DNA of 64,000 nucleotides, from assembly GCA_041580235.1 (NCBI GenBank), contig JBFGEG010000002.1:20067-84066 (forward strand). Direction: 5' to 3'. A program made the translations under genes and the position numbers. This DNA is from JADFOJ01 sp041580235. Its GTDB lineage: Bacteria > Planctomycetota > Phycisphaerae > Phycisphaerales > SM1A02. Within the stretch, counting starts at the first letter, position 1. Every line of letters starts with the position of its first letter. The notes beneath the pieces were generated by a model. That model had not been told where the DNA came from. It searched no databases and was given only the letters and a program-made list of their open reading frames with translations. This document shows, in pieces, positions 51,778 through 61,637 of the stretch.

Positions 51778-51984
51778 ACCGCGGCGTCGAGATATACGGC
51801 CTTCAGGCTGTCGTGCCCGGGCACGCTGGGCGGGCGATCGAGCCTGCGCACGGAAGCCGGGTGGGAAGTCTCCGTAACAGGGCCGCCGGCCCCAACGAGC
51901 CCCCGCGTTCTTGCCGATTCACGCAACGGAGGCGCGCCTCTTCGGCACCCGTCAAGGAACCGATAACTCGGAGCACGACCGCAA

Positions 51985-54900
51985 ATGGGCCGCTGTCCGT
52001 CTCTCGTCCTGGGTGTCCTGCTGATTGGAATCCTGCTTCCCGCCGGGCGCAGTGTCGCGTCCGTGTTCAACTATCTGACCGCTCCCGTCGAGGTCTCACC
52101 CGCCGCGGGCTCGTGGCAGACCGTCAACGTGGCAACCTGGGTCCCGCCCGGAGCCACGGGCGTCATTCTCCAGATGGAGAACACGAGCAACAGCACTCAC
52201 TACCAATACGCCGTCCGGAAAAACGGCTCGACCGACACCTGGATGCAGACCGGCAACGTGGCCCGCAAGAAGCACATGCGGTTCTTCATGATCGGCCTGG
52301 ACGAGAGCCGCAACTTCGAGTGCTTCACCGGCGACGTCGCGGTCAAGACTTACCTGGTGGGCTACACGATGCCCGGCGTCACGTTCTTCACGAACGCCGT
52401 GGACAAGTCCGTCGGGACGGCGGGAAGCTATCAGGACGTCGATATCAGCGGCGACACGGGAACGGACACGGCCATCGGCGGCATCTTCATCGTCACGGGC
52501 TCCTCCGCGCTGATGTACTCCCTGCGCGAGAAGGGCTCGACCGACAGCCGTTACACCGACATCCAGGCCGAGAGTGCCACCGGCGCGTGGGTCGGCGTGG
52601 ACGGCAGCGAGCTCTGCGAGATGAGGATCGAGACGACCGACGTCGATCTCTACCTCGTCGGCTACGTCACACAGGGGGCGGTCTTCTTCACCAACGCTGC
52701 GGACAAGTCGGCGGCGTCCTCCGGGTCCTATGTCGACACCGACATCACGCCGCAGATCGGCACCGACGTCGCCAACGGCGCCCTCGTCGAGTTCAGCCCC
52801 ACCGACAACAAGAACAAGGACACGGGCATCCGACCCAATGGTGAGTCGTACGACTACTACCGGGGCCTCAAGCACAACTATGCGGCGGTCCGCGTCGACA
52901 GCGGCAACCGTTTCGAGCAGAAGGTCTTCTCCGGGCTGATGGACTGCTACCTCGCCGGCTACACGCTGTACGAGCCGGACATCAACTACCGGTCCATCGG
53001 GACCAACGCCGCCACCCTGTACTCCACCGGGACGGCATCGATCACGATCGCCAGCAGCGTGATGACCTTCGGCGGGGGGGCGAGCCTGCCCGGCAACATC
53101 GGCCAGGGCGACGAGATCTCCATCGGCGGCGACACGCTGTACATCATGAGCCGCGACTCGGCCACCCAGGTGACCATCCAGGGCTTTTCCCCCAACACCC
53201 ACACCAACGCCGCCTACACCATCCAGCGGGCGTACAACAGCCCGCAGGCGTGGGAAGACGACCGGCAGGGTGACCTGGTGGCGGACGGCCGCCGCGAGGT
53301 CGGGGTGGGCTACGACGACGGGCCGTTTGCGAGCCTCCTGTACCTCCAGGGGTCCACGACCGACGCCGAGCATTACATGCACCTCACCGTCGCTCCGGGG
53401 CATCGTCACAACGGCATCGCCGGCAACGGCGTCCGGATTGACGCGGGCGGCGGTCTGGGCAACGTCGGCATCCGCGTGCTGGACGACTACACGCGTGTCG
53501 ACTGGTGGGAGATCACGGGTATCCTCGACGGTTACGCGTGCGTCAACCCCACCAGCGGTGCCTACAGCCGTTTCGAGTACCTGCTGATCCACGACTTCGG
53601 CGGCAGCCCGACGAGCCGGGGCATTCACTGCAACGAGGTGGGCATCATCGTCCGCAACTGCATTGTCTACGACGGGCCGACCGCCGACGTCGGCATCCGT
53701 CTCACCGGCTTCGACACGATCGTCGAGAATTGCACCGTCTACGGCATCGGCGGCGACGGCATCCGCCAGTACGCGGCCAACACCTCGGAGATCCGCAACA
53801 CGATCGCCGTCGGCAACGGGACCGACTTCGATTGCCTGGGTACGCTCAACGCCTTCGACTACAACATGTACTCGACGACCGACGGTGGCTTCACGACGGG
53901 GGCCAACGACCAGTCACCGCCGTCGGATCTCGAGAGCCTGTTCATCTCGATCGTGCCGGGCTCCGAGAATCTCCGGCTCGAGATGGCCGGCAACCTGGCT
54001 CTCGACAACGGCGTGGATCTCTCCAGCGACTTCACGACGGACATCAACGGGGAGACCCGCGTCGCCCCCTGGGACATCGGGGCCGACTGGAGCCCCGTGA
54101 CCGTCAGCTACCGCTCCATCGGCACCAATGCGGCGACGCTGTACTCGGCGGGCACGGCCTCGATCACCGCGGGCTCCAGGACCGTTACGTTTGGCGGAGG
54201 GGCCAGCCTGCCGACCAACGTGGGGCAGGGTGACGAGCTCGTGATCGGCGGCGAGACGCTCTATATCTACACGCGTGACTCGGCCACCCAGGTCGGCGTC
54301 CAGGGTGTCGCCGCCGCCACGCACACCAACGCCGGCTACACGATCAAGCGGTCGTACAACGACCTCCAGGACTGGGAGAACGATCGGGGCACCGGGAACT
54401 TCGTCATTACGAAAAAGAAGGAGATCGGCGTCGCGTACAACGACGGCCCGTTCACCAACGCGCTGGCCTGGAACTACACGGGCGCCGGCGAGTACAACAT
54501 GACCCTCACGGTCGCCCCGGGCCATCGCCACAACGGGACTCCCGGCAGCGGCGTGATCCTCGACGCCAGCAGCATCGCCGGGACCGACGTGATCTCGATC
54601 AACTCGTCGGGGCAGGTGCTGGAGTGGTTCGAGATCACGAACATCCCGGCCACCTTCGATGCCATCCAGACCGCTACGGGCGTCGTCGGGGGCTACACCT
54701 TCAGCCACCTGCTCATCCACGACGGCGACGCCGGGGCCGGGATCCGCATCAGGGACGACGGCACGGTTCGGAACTGCATGATCTACGGGTCGATGGACTT
54801 CGGCATCCGCGTGTCCGGGTCGGGCACGGTCGCGACCATCGAGAACTGCACGGTGTACGGGGCGACGCTCGACGGCGTGCACTCCGACATCCCGGCCACG

Positions 54901-56439
54901 CCCACGGACGTGACCGTGCGAAACACGCTCTCGGTCAACTCCGGGGGCGAGGACTTCGACCTCAGGGGGACGATCACCTACTTCGGGTACAACATGTACG
55001 CGACGACGGTCAGCTTCGATCCCGCCTCCTATCAGGGCGGGAACCAGTCGCCGCCGGCGGATCTCGAAGACCTCTTTGTCTCGATCGCCCCCGGCTCCGA
55101 GAACCTGCACCTCGAGAACGGCGGCCACGCCGCGACGGACACGGGTCTCGACCTCTCCGCCGATTTCTCGCTGGACATCGACGGGCAGGCCCGCTCCTGG
55201 CCGTGGGACATCGGCGCCGACTGGAACGCGATGAGCGTCAACTACCGCTCGATCGGAACGGACGCGGGCGTGATCTACTCGACGGGCAACGCTTCGATCA
55301 ACCCGGGCGAGCGTGTCGTCACCTTCGCCGGCGGCGCCGACCTGCCGACCAACATCGGCGCCGGAGACGTGCTGTCTGTCGGTGGGGAGAACCTCTACAT
55401 CGTCTCCCGGGACTCGAGCACTCAGGTCTCCTGCCAGTACCCCGCCGTCCTCACGCACACCAGCGAGGCGTACACCATCAAGCGCGCCTACAACACGCTG
55501 CAGGCCTGGGAGGACGCTCGCGACGGCGACCTGGCCGGGGACAACCGCCGGGAGATCGGCGTCTGCTACAACGACGGCTGGTTCACCGACCGGCTCGTCA
55601 TCAGCGGCTCCACGACGGACGTCGGCCACTTCATGACGCTCACCGTCGCCGCCGGCCAGCGTCACAACGGGGTCCGCAACACCGGCGCGGGGATCAACGC
55701 TCAGGGCGGCTGGACGGGACAGGACGCGATCACCGTCGAGGACGAGTACACCAGGATCGAGCATCTCGAGATCAAGGACGTCTTCGACTCCGGGGACGCC
55801 ATCTTCTTCGACGACAGCCCTGCCGCCGACAACGGCACCGTCATCGGCGTCTTCGTGCACGGCTTCTGGCAGAACAGCAACGCCGCCGTGCGGACAGCCG
55901 CGCCGAATACGACGATCCGCAACTGCTTCATCACGGGGGGCACGACCTATGGCATCCACGTGGGAACCGGCGGCGGCGTGACTGTCGAGAACTGCACGCT
56001 CTGGGGCAGCGCTGCCGGCGGCCACGGGCTCTATGCCCCGACGGGCTCCATCACCGCGCGGAACACCATCTCGGTCAACCACGGCGGATACGACTTCTAC
56101 ATCGAGACCGCCGGCTCCGCGACGATCGGGGACTTCGGCTACAACCTGTTCTCGACGCACAGCGGCGGGTTCGATCCCAACGGCTACTCCGGAAACAACC
56201 AGTGGCCGCCGCAGGACCTCGAGCGTCTCTTCAAGGACACGTCCACACCCGATCTGCACCTGGAGACGACCGGCCATTACGCGGGCAACAACGGCCTTGA
56301 TCTCTCGGCGACCTTCACCGACGACATCGACGGCGCGACCCGCGTGGACGCCTGGGATATCGGGGCCGACGAGGGAGTCTCCGGCACGGAGGAGCTCGAT
56401 CCCAAGGTGATCCGCTGGGCCGAGGTCAAGCCGCAGTAG
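51985..56439 (+). CDS. Large exported right-handed parallel beta-helix protein with tandem repeats
   Basis: 1484 residues. Signal peptide ~1-27. Three modules of about 99 residues (~30-328) each end in YLVGY/YLAGY motifs at 124, 223 and 322, exactly 99 apart. Then three copies of about 376 residues begin with [IV][NS]YRSIGT at 333, 707 and 1085; each has a ~90-residue beta segment and then a right-handed parallel beta-helix (VRNCIVYDG, IENCTVYG type rungs). The tail is 22 residues. Probably a surface or secreted protein binding polysaccharide or an adhesin-like fibre (inference). No catalytic motif recognised. Confidence 0.8.
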   Translation: MGRCPSLVLGVLLIGILLPAGRSVASVFNYLTAPVEVSPAAGSWQTVNVATWVPPGATGVILQMENTSNSTHYQYAVRKNGSTDTWMQTGNVARKKHMRFFMIGLDESRNFECFTGDVAVKTYLVGYTMPGVTFFTNAVDKSVGTAGSYQDVDISGDTGTDTAIGGIFIVTGSSALMYSLREKGSTDSRYTDIQAESATGAWVGVDGSELCEMRIETTDVDLYLVGYVTQGAVFFTNAADKSAASSGSYVDTDITPQIGTDVANGALVEFSPTDNKNKDTGIRPNGESYDYYRGLKHNYAAVRVDSGNRFEQKVFSGLMDCYLAGYTLYEPDINYRSIGTNAATLYSTGTASITIASSVMTFGGGASLPGNIGQGDEISIGGDTLYIMSRDSATQVTIQGFSPNTHTNAAYTIQRAYNSPQAWEDDRQGDLVADGRREVGVGYDDGPFASLLYLQGSTTDAEHYMHLTVAPGHRHNGIAGNGVRIDAGGGLGNVGIRVLDDYTRVDWWEITGILDGYACVNPTSGAYSRFEYLLIHDFGGSPTSRGIHCNEVGIIVRNCIVYDGPTADVGIRLTGFDTIVENCTVYGIGGDGIRQYAANTSEIRNTIAVGNGTDFDCLGTLNAFDYNMYSTTDGGFTTGANDQSPPSDLESLFISIVPGSENLRLEMAGNLALDNGVDLSSDFTTDINGETRVAPWDIGADWSPVTVSYRSIGTNAATLYSAGTASITAGSRTVTFGGGASLPTNVGQGDELVIGGETLYIYTRDSATQVGVQGVAAATHTNAGYTIKRSYNDLQDWENDRGTGNFVITKKKEIGVAYNDGPFTNALAWNYTGAGEYNMTLTVAPGHRHNGTPGSGVILDASSIAGTDVISINSSGQVLEWFEITNIPATFDAIQTATGVVGGYTFSHLLIHDGDAGAGIRIRDDGTVRNCMIYGSMDFGIRVSGSGTVATIENCTVYGATLDGVHSDIPATPTDVTVRNTLSVNSGGEDFDLRGTITYFGYNMYATTVSFDPASYQGGNQSPPADLEDLFVSIAPGSENLHLENGGHAATDTGLDLSADFSLDIDGQARSWPWDIGADWNAMSVNYRSIGTDAGVIYSTGNASINPGERVVTFAGGADLPTNIGAGDVLSVGGENLYIVSRDSSTQVSCQYPAVLTHTSEAYTIKRAYNTLQAWEDARDGDLAGDNRREIGVCYNDGWFTDRLVISGSTTDVGHFMTLTVAAGQRHNGVRNTGAGINAQGGWTGQDAITVEDEYTRIEHLEIKDVFDSGDAIFFDDSPAADNGTVIGVFVHGFWQNSNAAVRTAAPNTTIRNCFITGGTTYGIHVGTGGGVTVENCTLWGSAAGGHGLYAPTGSITARNTISVNHGGYDFYIETAGSATIGDFGYNLFSTHSGGFDPNGYSGNNQWPPQDLERLFKDTSTPDLHLETTGHYAGNNGLDLSATFTDDIDGATRVDAWDIGADEGVSGTEELDPKVIRWAEVKPQ

Positions 56440-56460
56440 CTCCGGCGTGGTGCCTCGTGT

Positions 56461-56466
56461 TATCCT
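56461..56466 (+). promoter_or_regulatory. -10-like TATCCT before the LEA14-like lipoprotein gene
   Basis: TATCCT lies 40 bases before ATG 56507. The ribosome site AGGAG (56494-56498) is 8 bases from the ATG. Confidence 0.35.
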
Positions 56467-56506
56467 GTCCACGACCGGCCGCGCCGGCCCGGCAGGAGCC
56501 TCCGAC

Positions 56507-57352
56507 ATGCACCGTCCACTCTCGATGGGTCTTGTTGTCTTCACGGCGCTTCTGAGCGGATGTGAGACGCTGAGGGAGGTCGCCGGCGGCGTGCAGAAGC
56601 CGGCGGCGAGGATCCGCGATGCGAATCTGCAGGACCTCACGGCCGAGAGCGTCGCCCTGGCCGTGGACGTCGAGGTGACCAACCCCTACGCGGTGGCGCT
56701 TCCGCTGCTCGACCTCGACTATCGGATCGAGAGCGGCGGCGCGGTCCTGGCCAGCGGCCGCGCCGACCTTGACGGCTCGATCGCGCCGCGCGCGTCGAGG
56801 ACGCTGACCATTCCCGCCACCCTTCGCTTCAGCGAGATCCTCGGCGTGCTCGGCGGTGTCCGTCCCGGCGAGATCGTCCCCTATCTGCTCGACGCCGCCC
56901 TGTCGGTTGACGCCGGCGGGCTCGGCACCATCGCGCTGCCCTTGCGGACCGAGGGGGAGCTTCCGATTCCCGCCGTGCCCAAAGTCGAGCTCACCCGCAT
57001 GTCGTGGGAGAGCCTGTCGCTCCAGGAAGCGACGGCAGTCCTTCGGCTTCGCGTGACGAACACCAACAGCTTCACGGCGGACCTGACCGAGCTCGCCTAC
57101 GGTCTTTCGCTCGCCGACCTGCCCGTGATCGAGACGACCGTCGCGCAGCGGGCGTCGTTCGCGGCGGGCGCCGCGCGCGAGCTGGCGATCCCGGTGTCGT
57201 TCCGCCCCATGGACCTCGGAATTGCCGCGATGAGGGTCCTCGGCGGCGAGGGGGCCTCCTATCGCCTCGCCGGCACCATGAGCTTCGACACGCCGTTCGG
57301 CCCGATCGCACTGCCGTACGAGCAGGCGGGCGAGACCTTCTTCAGCCGCTGA
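56507..57352 (+). CDS. LEA-14-like (WHy domain) lipoprotein
   Basis: 281 residues. Signal peptide with lipobox LLSGC (~15-19). Two LEA type 2/WHy domains: the first ~40-140 (ANLQDLTAESVALAVDVEVT then NPYAVALPLLDLDYRIESGG), the second ~155-265 (RMSWESLSLQEATAVLRLRV then NTNSFTADLTELAYGLSLAD). These fibronectin-like domains are seen in bacterial desiccation/hypersensitivity proteins. Periplasmic, function unknown. Convergent with rnfA. Confidence 0.8.
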   Translation: MHRPLSMGLVVFTALLSGCETLREVAGGVQKPAARIRDANLQDLTAESVALAVDVEVTNPYAVALPLLDLDYRIESGGAVLASGRADLDGSIAPRASRTLTIPATLRFSEILGVLGGVRPGEIVPYLLDAALSVDAGGLGTIALPLRTEGELPIPAVPKVELTRMSWESLSLQEATAVLRLRVTNTNSFTADLTELAYGLSLADLPVIETTVAQRASFAAGAARELAIPVSFRPMDLGIAAMRVLGGEGASYRLAGTMSFDTPFGPIALPYEQAGETFFSR

Positions 57353-57368
57353 GAAGAGACCGCGCGGC

Positions 57369-57947
57369 TCAGGTCGAGCTGAAGAGCCCCGCGAAACCCA
57401 TGAAGGCCAGCGACAGCAGGCCGGCGATGATCATGTTGAGCGCCGTGCCCTTGACGATCTCCGGGACGCGGGCGAGCCCCGCCTCCTGCCGCAGCCCGGC
57501 CAGGAGCACCAGAGCCAGCGTGAAGCCGCCGCCGGCGCCGAGGGCGAAGCAGATCCCCTGCAGGAGCGTGTAATCGCGGCTCGTCTGGGTCAGGGCCAGG
57601 AACAGGATCGCGCAGTTGGTCGTGATCAGCGGCAGGAAGATGCCCAGGGCGCGAAAGAGGGCGGGACTGAGCTTGCGGATCAGCATCTCGACGAACTGGA
57701 CGGTGCTGGCGATGACCACGATGAACGCGATGAGCTTGAGATACGGCGCGTACGGCAGAACGAACGCGTTGAGAAACGACGCGCACAGCGACGTGATCAG
57801 CATCACGAAGATCGTGGCCAGGCCGAGCCGAAACGCCGTCTTGAGCTGACCCGACACGCCGAAGAAGGGGCACAGCCCGAGAAAGTAGTACAGCGTGAAG
57901 TTGTTGATCACCATGGCGCTGATGAAGATCCAGAACAGATCGTTCAT
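57369..57947 (-). CDS. rnfA: Electron transport complex subunit RnfA
   Basis: 192 residues from ATG 57947. Six membrane helices. NDLFWIFISAMVINNFTLYY and LGLCPFFGVSGQ match RnfA/NqrE, including the Cys in LCPFFG that helps bind the membrane [2Fe-2S] cluster with RnfE. ITTNCAILFLAL has the second conserved Cys. Na+/H+-translocating ferredoxin:NAD oxidoreductase core. ATGA overlap with rnfE. Last rnf gene here: no rnfB follows. Confidence 0.93.
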   Translation of the reverse strand: MNDLFWIFISAMVINNFTLYYFLGLCPFFGVSGQLKTAFRLGLATIFVMLITSLCASFLNAFVLPYAPYLKLIAFIVVIASTVQFVEMLIRKLSPALFRALGIFLPLITTNCAILFLALTQTSRDYTLLQGICFALGAGGGFTLALVLLAGLRQEAGLARVPEIVKGTALNMIIAGLLSLAFMGFAGLFSST

Positions 57948-58618
57948 GACGCCGCCTCCCCCGCGTCTCCGATCCCGGCCATCGCGGGCCCCGCCCTGCG
58001 CTGCCTCAGCGTGCGCTGCTGCCACCAGTTGAAAAACAGAAGGATGAACCCCAGCATCAGGAACCCGCCTGGGGGAAGGACCATGATCACCCACGGCTCG
58101 AAACGCTCACCGAACAGCGATATGCCGAACAGCGACCCCGACCCCAGGACTTCCCGCGTCGCACCGAGACAGAAGAGCGCCAGCGCAAAGCCCAGCGCCA
58201 TCCCCGCGGCGTCGGCGAGGGCGATGCGGGTCGGGTGGCGGCTGGCGAACGCCTCCTGGCGGCCGAGGATGAGGCAGTTGACGACGATCAGCGAGATGAA
58301 CGCGCCCAGCTCGCGGTGCACGCGGGGCACCGTGGCCTCCAGCGTGAAGTCCGCCACCGTCACAAAGGTCGCGATGATGATGATGTAGGTCGAGATCCTG
58401 ACCTGCCGCGGGATGAGCTTGCGGAACAGCGACACCAGCAGGCTCGAACCCAGCAGCACGAACGCGGTCGCCGCCCCCATGGCCAGGGCGTTGACGGCGG
58501 TGTTGGTCACCGCGAGCATCGGGCACATGCCGAGGACCTGGACGAAGACGGGGTTCTCCTTCCAGATGCCCTTGACGAACTCGTCGTACGCCTCGGTTGG
58601 CTGGAGCGCATCGGCCAT
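57944..58618 (-). CDS. rnfE: Electron transport complex subunit RnfE
   Basis: 224 residues. Six membrane helices. ENPVFVQVLGMCPMLAVTNT and LIVVNCLILGRQEAFA carry the paired Cys of RnfE/NqrD. Ends in a cytosolic tail. Sits between rnfG (3-bp gap) and rnfA (ATGA overlap). Membrane channel subunit of Rnf. Confidence 0.93.
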   Translation of the reverse strand: MADALQPTEAYDEFVKGIWKENPVFVQVLGMCPMLAVTNTAVNALAMGAATAFVLLGSSLLVSLFRKLIPRQVRISTYIIIIATFVTVADFTLEATVPRVHRELGAFISLIVVNCLILGRQEAFASRHPTRIALADAAGMALGFALALFCLGATREVLGSGSLFGISLFGERFEPWVIMVLPPGGFLMLGFILLFFNWWQQRTLRQRRAGPAMAGIGDAGEAAS

Positions 58619-58621
58619 GGA

Positions 58622-59290
58622 TCAGTCGCTCTCTCCGGTGAAAGGCGGCGGCTCGGCGGGCAGTACGGGTAACCATCGGGCGTTGGCCTCGTTGATGATG
58701 CGCACGACGGCCTGCGACGAGATCGTCGCCCCCGTGATCGCGTCCACCTCGTTGCCCTCGTCCCGCCCGTCCTTGACGACGACGATCGACGGCTCGATGG
58801 CCAGCGCGCCGAAGTTGGCTACGAACGCCTCGTCCTTGTAGATCTTGTCACCGAGGCCGGGCGTCTCGCGGCTGGCGAGAATGTGCATGCCGGTGACACG
58901 GCGTGTCTGGGGGTCGTATCCGTAGAGCACCTCGATCGTGTCCTGGAAGCCGGGGCCGTCGCCGCTGATCGCCCAGCCGAGAAAAGTGCCTGACTCGTCG
59001 TAGGCGGCGTGGACCGCGGGAGCGGTCACCACCTCGTCCTCGGCGACCGCGACCAGCCCGCCGTCGCGGAGAACGAGCTTGCGCAGGCCCGCCGAGCCGG
59101 GCACGACCCTGAAGACCCCGAGGCGAAGCTCGCGCGCCTTGTTGGCGTCGATCAGCGGCTTGGTGACCTGGAACACGGTCGCCAGGACCAGCCCCGACAG
59201 CATGGCCGCGATGCCCAGCGTCGCGATCATCCGAAACGGGCTCGGCTCCCGCTGCCCCACGGAGACCGTCAGCTCGACGTCGCCGTTCAC
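58622..59290 (-). CDS. rnfG: Electron transport complex subunit RnfG
   Basis: 222 residues from GTG 59290, whose GTGA overlaps the rnfD stop. One membrane anchor (ATLGIAAMLSGLVLATVFQV) and a periplasmic domain. The covalent-FMN motif DAITGATISS is intact; the Thr is modified by ApbE. GRP/RETPGLGDKI motif (RETPGLGDKIYKDEAF) is present. Transfers electrons between RnfC/D and RnfE/A. Confidence 0.9.
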   Translation of the reverse strand: MNGDVELTVSVGQREPSPFRMIATLGIAAMLSGLVLATVFQVTKPLIDANKARELRLGVFRVVPGSAGLRKLVLRDGGLVAVAEDEVVTAPAVHAAYDESGTFLGWAISGDGPGFQDTIEVLYGYDPQTRRVTGMHILASRETPGLGDKIYKDEAFVANFGALAIEPSIVVVKDGRDEGNEVDAITGATISSQAVVRIINEANARWLPVLPAEPPPFTGESD

Positions 59291-60309
59291 GCCGCGGGCC
59301 TCCCCCGCCCGAAGCCGCGCGGCTGGCTGATGCGGTCGATGAGCGGCGTGGCGGCGTTCATCAGCAGGATCGCGTACATGACACCCTCGGGCAGTCCGCC
59401 CCACACCCGGATGAGCACGACCAGCAGCCCCACACCGATCCCGAAGATCCACGCCCCCCGCGGCGTCACCGGCGAGGTCACGGGGTCGGTCGCCATGTAC
59501 ACCGCGCCGAAGAGCAGCCCTCCCGAGCCCAGCATGAACTGCGGCGAGGGGCTGCCCTCGCGGTCGAGCGCCCACACGAGGCCCGAGAACACGACGACGG
59601 CCAGGAGAATCGCCACGGGGATCCGCCAGTCGAAGATGCGTCGCACCGCCATGATGGCGCCGCAGACGACAATCAGGAGCCCGCACGTCTCGCCGAGCGA
59701 CCCGGCCGTGTTGCCCAGGACCAGGTCGGCCAGCGGCGTGGGGACACCCTCGAACTTCATGAGACCCAGCGGCGTTGCCGTGCTCACGCCGTCGACCGGC
59801 GGCGCCTGCATGAGCGGCAGCGCCCAGTTGCTCGGCCGCACGGTCGCGAACTCCGTGATCGAACCCTGCTGCGACCAGGTCGTGATCGCCGTCGGGAACG
59901 CCGCCTGGAGAAACGCCCGGCCGACGAGCGCCGGGTTGAAGAGGTTTTCGCCGAGACCGCCGAAGACGAGCTTGCCGAGGCCGATCGCCACGACGCCGCC
60001 GAGAAACGCCATCCACAGGGCGATCCCCGGCGGCAGACACAGACCCAGGATCAGCCCCGTGAGCACGGCGCTGCCGTCGGCCAGTGACGCCCCGCGGGGA
60101 TGCGCCGGGGTCAGCGCCCACTCGGTGACCACCGCCCCCGCCGTCGCCGCCGTGAGGACCAGGATGGCGCTGAGCCCGAAGAACCAGACCGCGGCCAGGA
60201 TCACGGGGGCCAGCAGCAGCAGCACCTCGACCATGAGCCGGGGAGTGGTCAACCCGCGCCGCAGGAAGGGCGCGGCCTGCAGCAGCAGATGCGGCTCCTG
60301 GCGGGTCAT
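59287..60309 (-). CDS. rnfD: Electron transport complex subunit RnfD
   Basis: 340 residues from ATG 60309. About nine membrane helices. The covalent-FMN motif is GVSTATPLG (Thr of the STAT/SGAT sequence). GLGENLFNPALVGRAFLQAAFP and the run GVMYAILLMNAATPLIDR are typical. Na+ or H+ translocation subunit. Its ATG overlaps the rnfC stop (ATGA). Confidence 0.92.
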   Translation of the reverse strand: MTRQEPHLLLQAAPFLRRGLTTPRLMVEVLLLLAPVILAAVWFFGLSAILVLTAATAGAVVTEWALTPAHPRGASLADGSAVLTGLILGLCLPPGIALWMAFLGGVVAIGLGKLVFGGLGENLFNPALVGRAFLQAAFPTAITTWSQQGSITEFATVRPSNWALPLMQAPPVDGVSTATPLGLMKFEGVPTPLADLVLGNTAGSLGETCGLLIVVCGAIMAVRRIFDWRIPVAILLAVVVFSGLVWALDREGSPSPQFMLGSGGLLFGAVYMATDPVTSPVTPRGAWIFGIGVGLLVVLIRVWGGLPEGVMYAILLMNAATPLIDRISQPRGFGRGRPAA

Positions 60310-61637
60310 CCTTGGCCGGCCTTGCGTTCCCGGATCGCCGTCTTCGCCGCGCGGATCAGATGCACCACCGGCACGCCCGAGGGGCACGCGTAGGTGCACG
60401 CGCCGCACTCCATGCAGTCCATGATGTAGCTCAGCTCCAGCTCGTCCCATCGGCCGGCGCGGGCCAGCCGCGCCAGCCGCGCCGGGTTCAGAAAGTTGCT
60501 GCACGCCTCCAGGCACCGCCCGCACTTCAGGCAGGCGTATTCCGTGCGGTGGTCGATGACGTCCTCGGTGAAGGCGAGGATCCCGCTGGTCCCCTTGAGA
60601 ACCGGCACGTCCAGCGACGCCAGCGGCATCCCCATCATCGGCCCGCCCATGATCACCTGCCGCGTCTCGTGCCGGATGCCGCAATGGCGAAGCACGTCGC
60701 GCACCGGCGTCCCCACGGGCACGATGAGGTTGCTGGGGCGCTCCACGCCCGGTCCCGCCACGGTGACCGGCCGCTCGATGAGCGGCCGGCCCGACACGAA
60801 CCAGTCGGCCAGGGCCGCCATCGAGCCCACGTTGTTGACGACGATGCCGACGTCGATGGGGAGCTTGCCCGCCGGAACCTCGACCCCGAAGATCGCCTTG
60901 ATGAGCATCTTCTCGGCGCCCTGGGGGTACTTGACTCGCAGGCTCATCACCCGCATCGGCGCCCCGTCGGGGATGAAGCAGTTGAGGGCGTCCATGCCGT
61001 CGGGTTTGTTGAGCTCGACGCCCAGGACGGTCTCCCGCGCGCCGAGCATCGTCGCCACCATCTCGGCGCCGCGAACCACCGCCTCGGGCCGCTCCACCAT
61101 CGTGCGGTGATCGCAGGTCAGGTACGGCTCGCACTCGCAGCCGTTGATGAGCAGACGCTCGCACCGCCGGCCCTCGGGCAGCTTGTACTTGACGTGGCTG
61201 GGAAACGCCGCGCCTCCGAGACCCACGAGTCCGGCCCGCTGCACCTGCTCGATGAACTCGTCGAGCGACAGCGCCCGGAAGTCGATCGGCGCGGCCGGCT
61301 CGAGCTGCTGGGTGGACCAGGGGTCGGCCTCGATCTCCAGGCATTCGGCCATCGAGCCGTTGGGGTGTCGGCGGGAGGCGATGGCAGCGACGCGGCCTGT
61401 CACCGGGCTGTGCAGCGTCGTCGACACGAAGCCGACCGGGGCGCCCACGACCTGGCCTCGATGCACGGCGTCGCCGGCGGCCACGACGGGCCGGCACGGG
61501 GCCCCCGTGTGCTGGCTCAGCGGCAGGACGTAGCGCTGGACGAAGGGCATCCGCTCCAGGGGCAGGTGGGCGGTCTGCTCCTTGTGCTCGTCGGGGTGGA
61601 CTCCGTGCGCGAAGGATCTCAGGGCGCCGGTGCTCAT
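60306..61637 (-). CDS. rnfC: Electron transport complex subunit RnfC
   Basis: 443 residues. FMN/NADH-binding part with GLVGLGGAAFPSHVKY and NGCECEPYLTCDH, then two [4Fe-4S] motifs near the C-terminus: CLKCGRCLEAC...NP and CMECGACTYACP. Peripheral NADH-oxidising subunit of Rnf, cytosolic face. The ATG overlaps the stop of the PFOR-like gene (ATGA), so the upstream gene is part of the operon. Confidence 0.93.
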   Translation of the reverse strand: MSTGALRSFAHGVHPDEHKEQTAHLPLERMPFVQRYVLPLSQHTGAPCRPVVAAGDAVHRGQVVGAPVGFVSTTLHSPVTGRVAAIASRRHPNGSMAECLEIEADPWSTQQLEPAAPIDFRALSLDEFIEQVQRAGLVGLGGAAFPSHVKYKLPEGRRCERLLINGCECEPYLTCDHRTMVERPEAVVRGAEMVATMLGARETVLGVELNKPDGMDALNCFIPDGAPMRVMSLRVKYPQGAEKMLIKAIFGVEVPAGKLPIDVGIVVNNVGSMAALADWFVSGRPLIERPVTVAGPGVERPSNLIVPVGTPVRDVLRHCGIRHETRQVIMGGPMMGMPLASLDVPVLKGTSGILAFTEDVIDHRTEYACLKCGRCLEACSNFLNPARLARLARAGRWDELELSYIMDCMECGACTYACPSGVPVVHLIRAAKTAIRERKAGQG

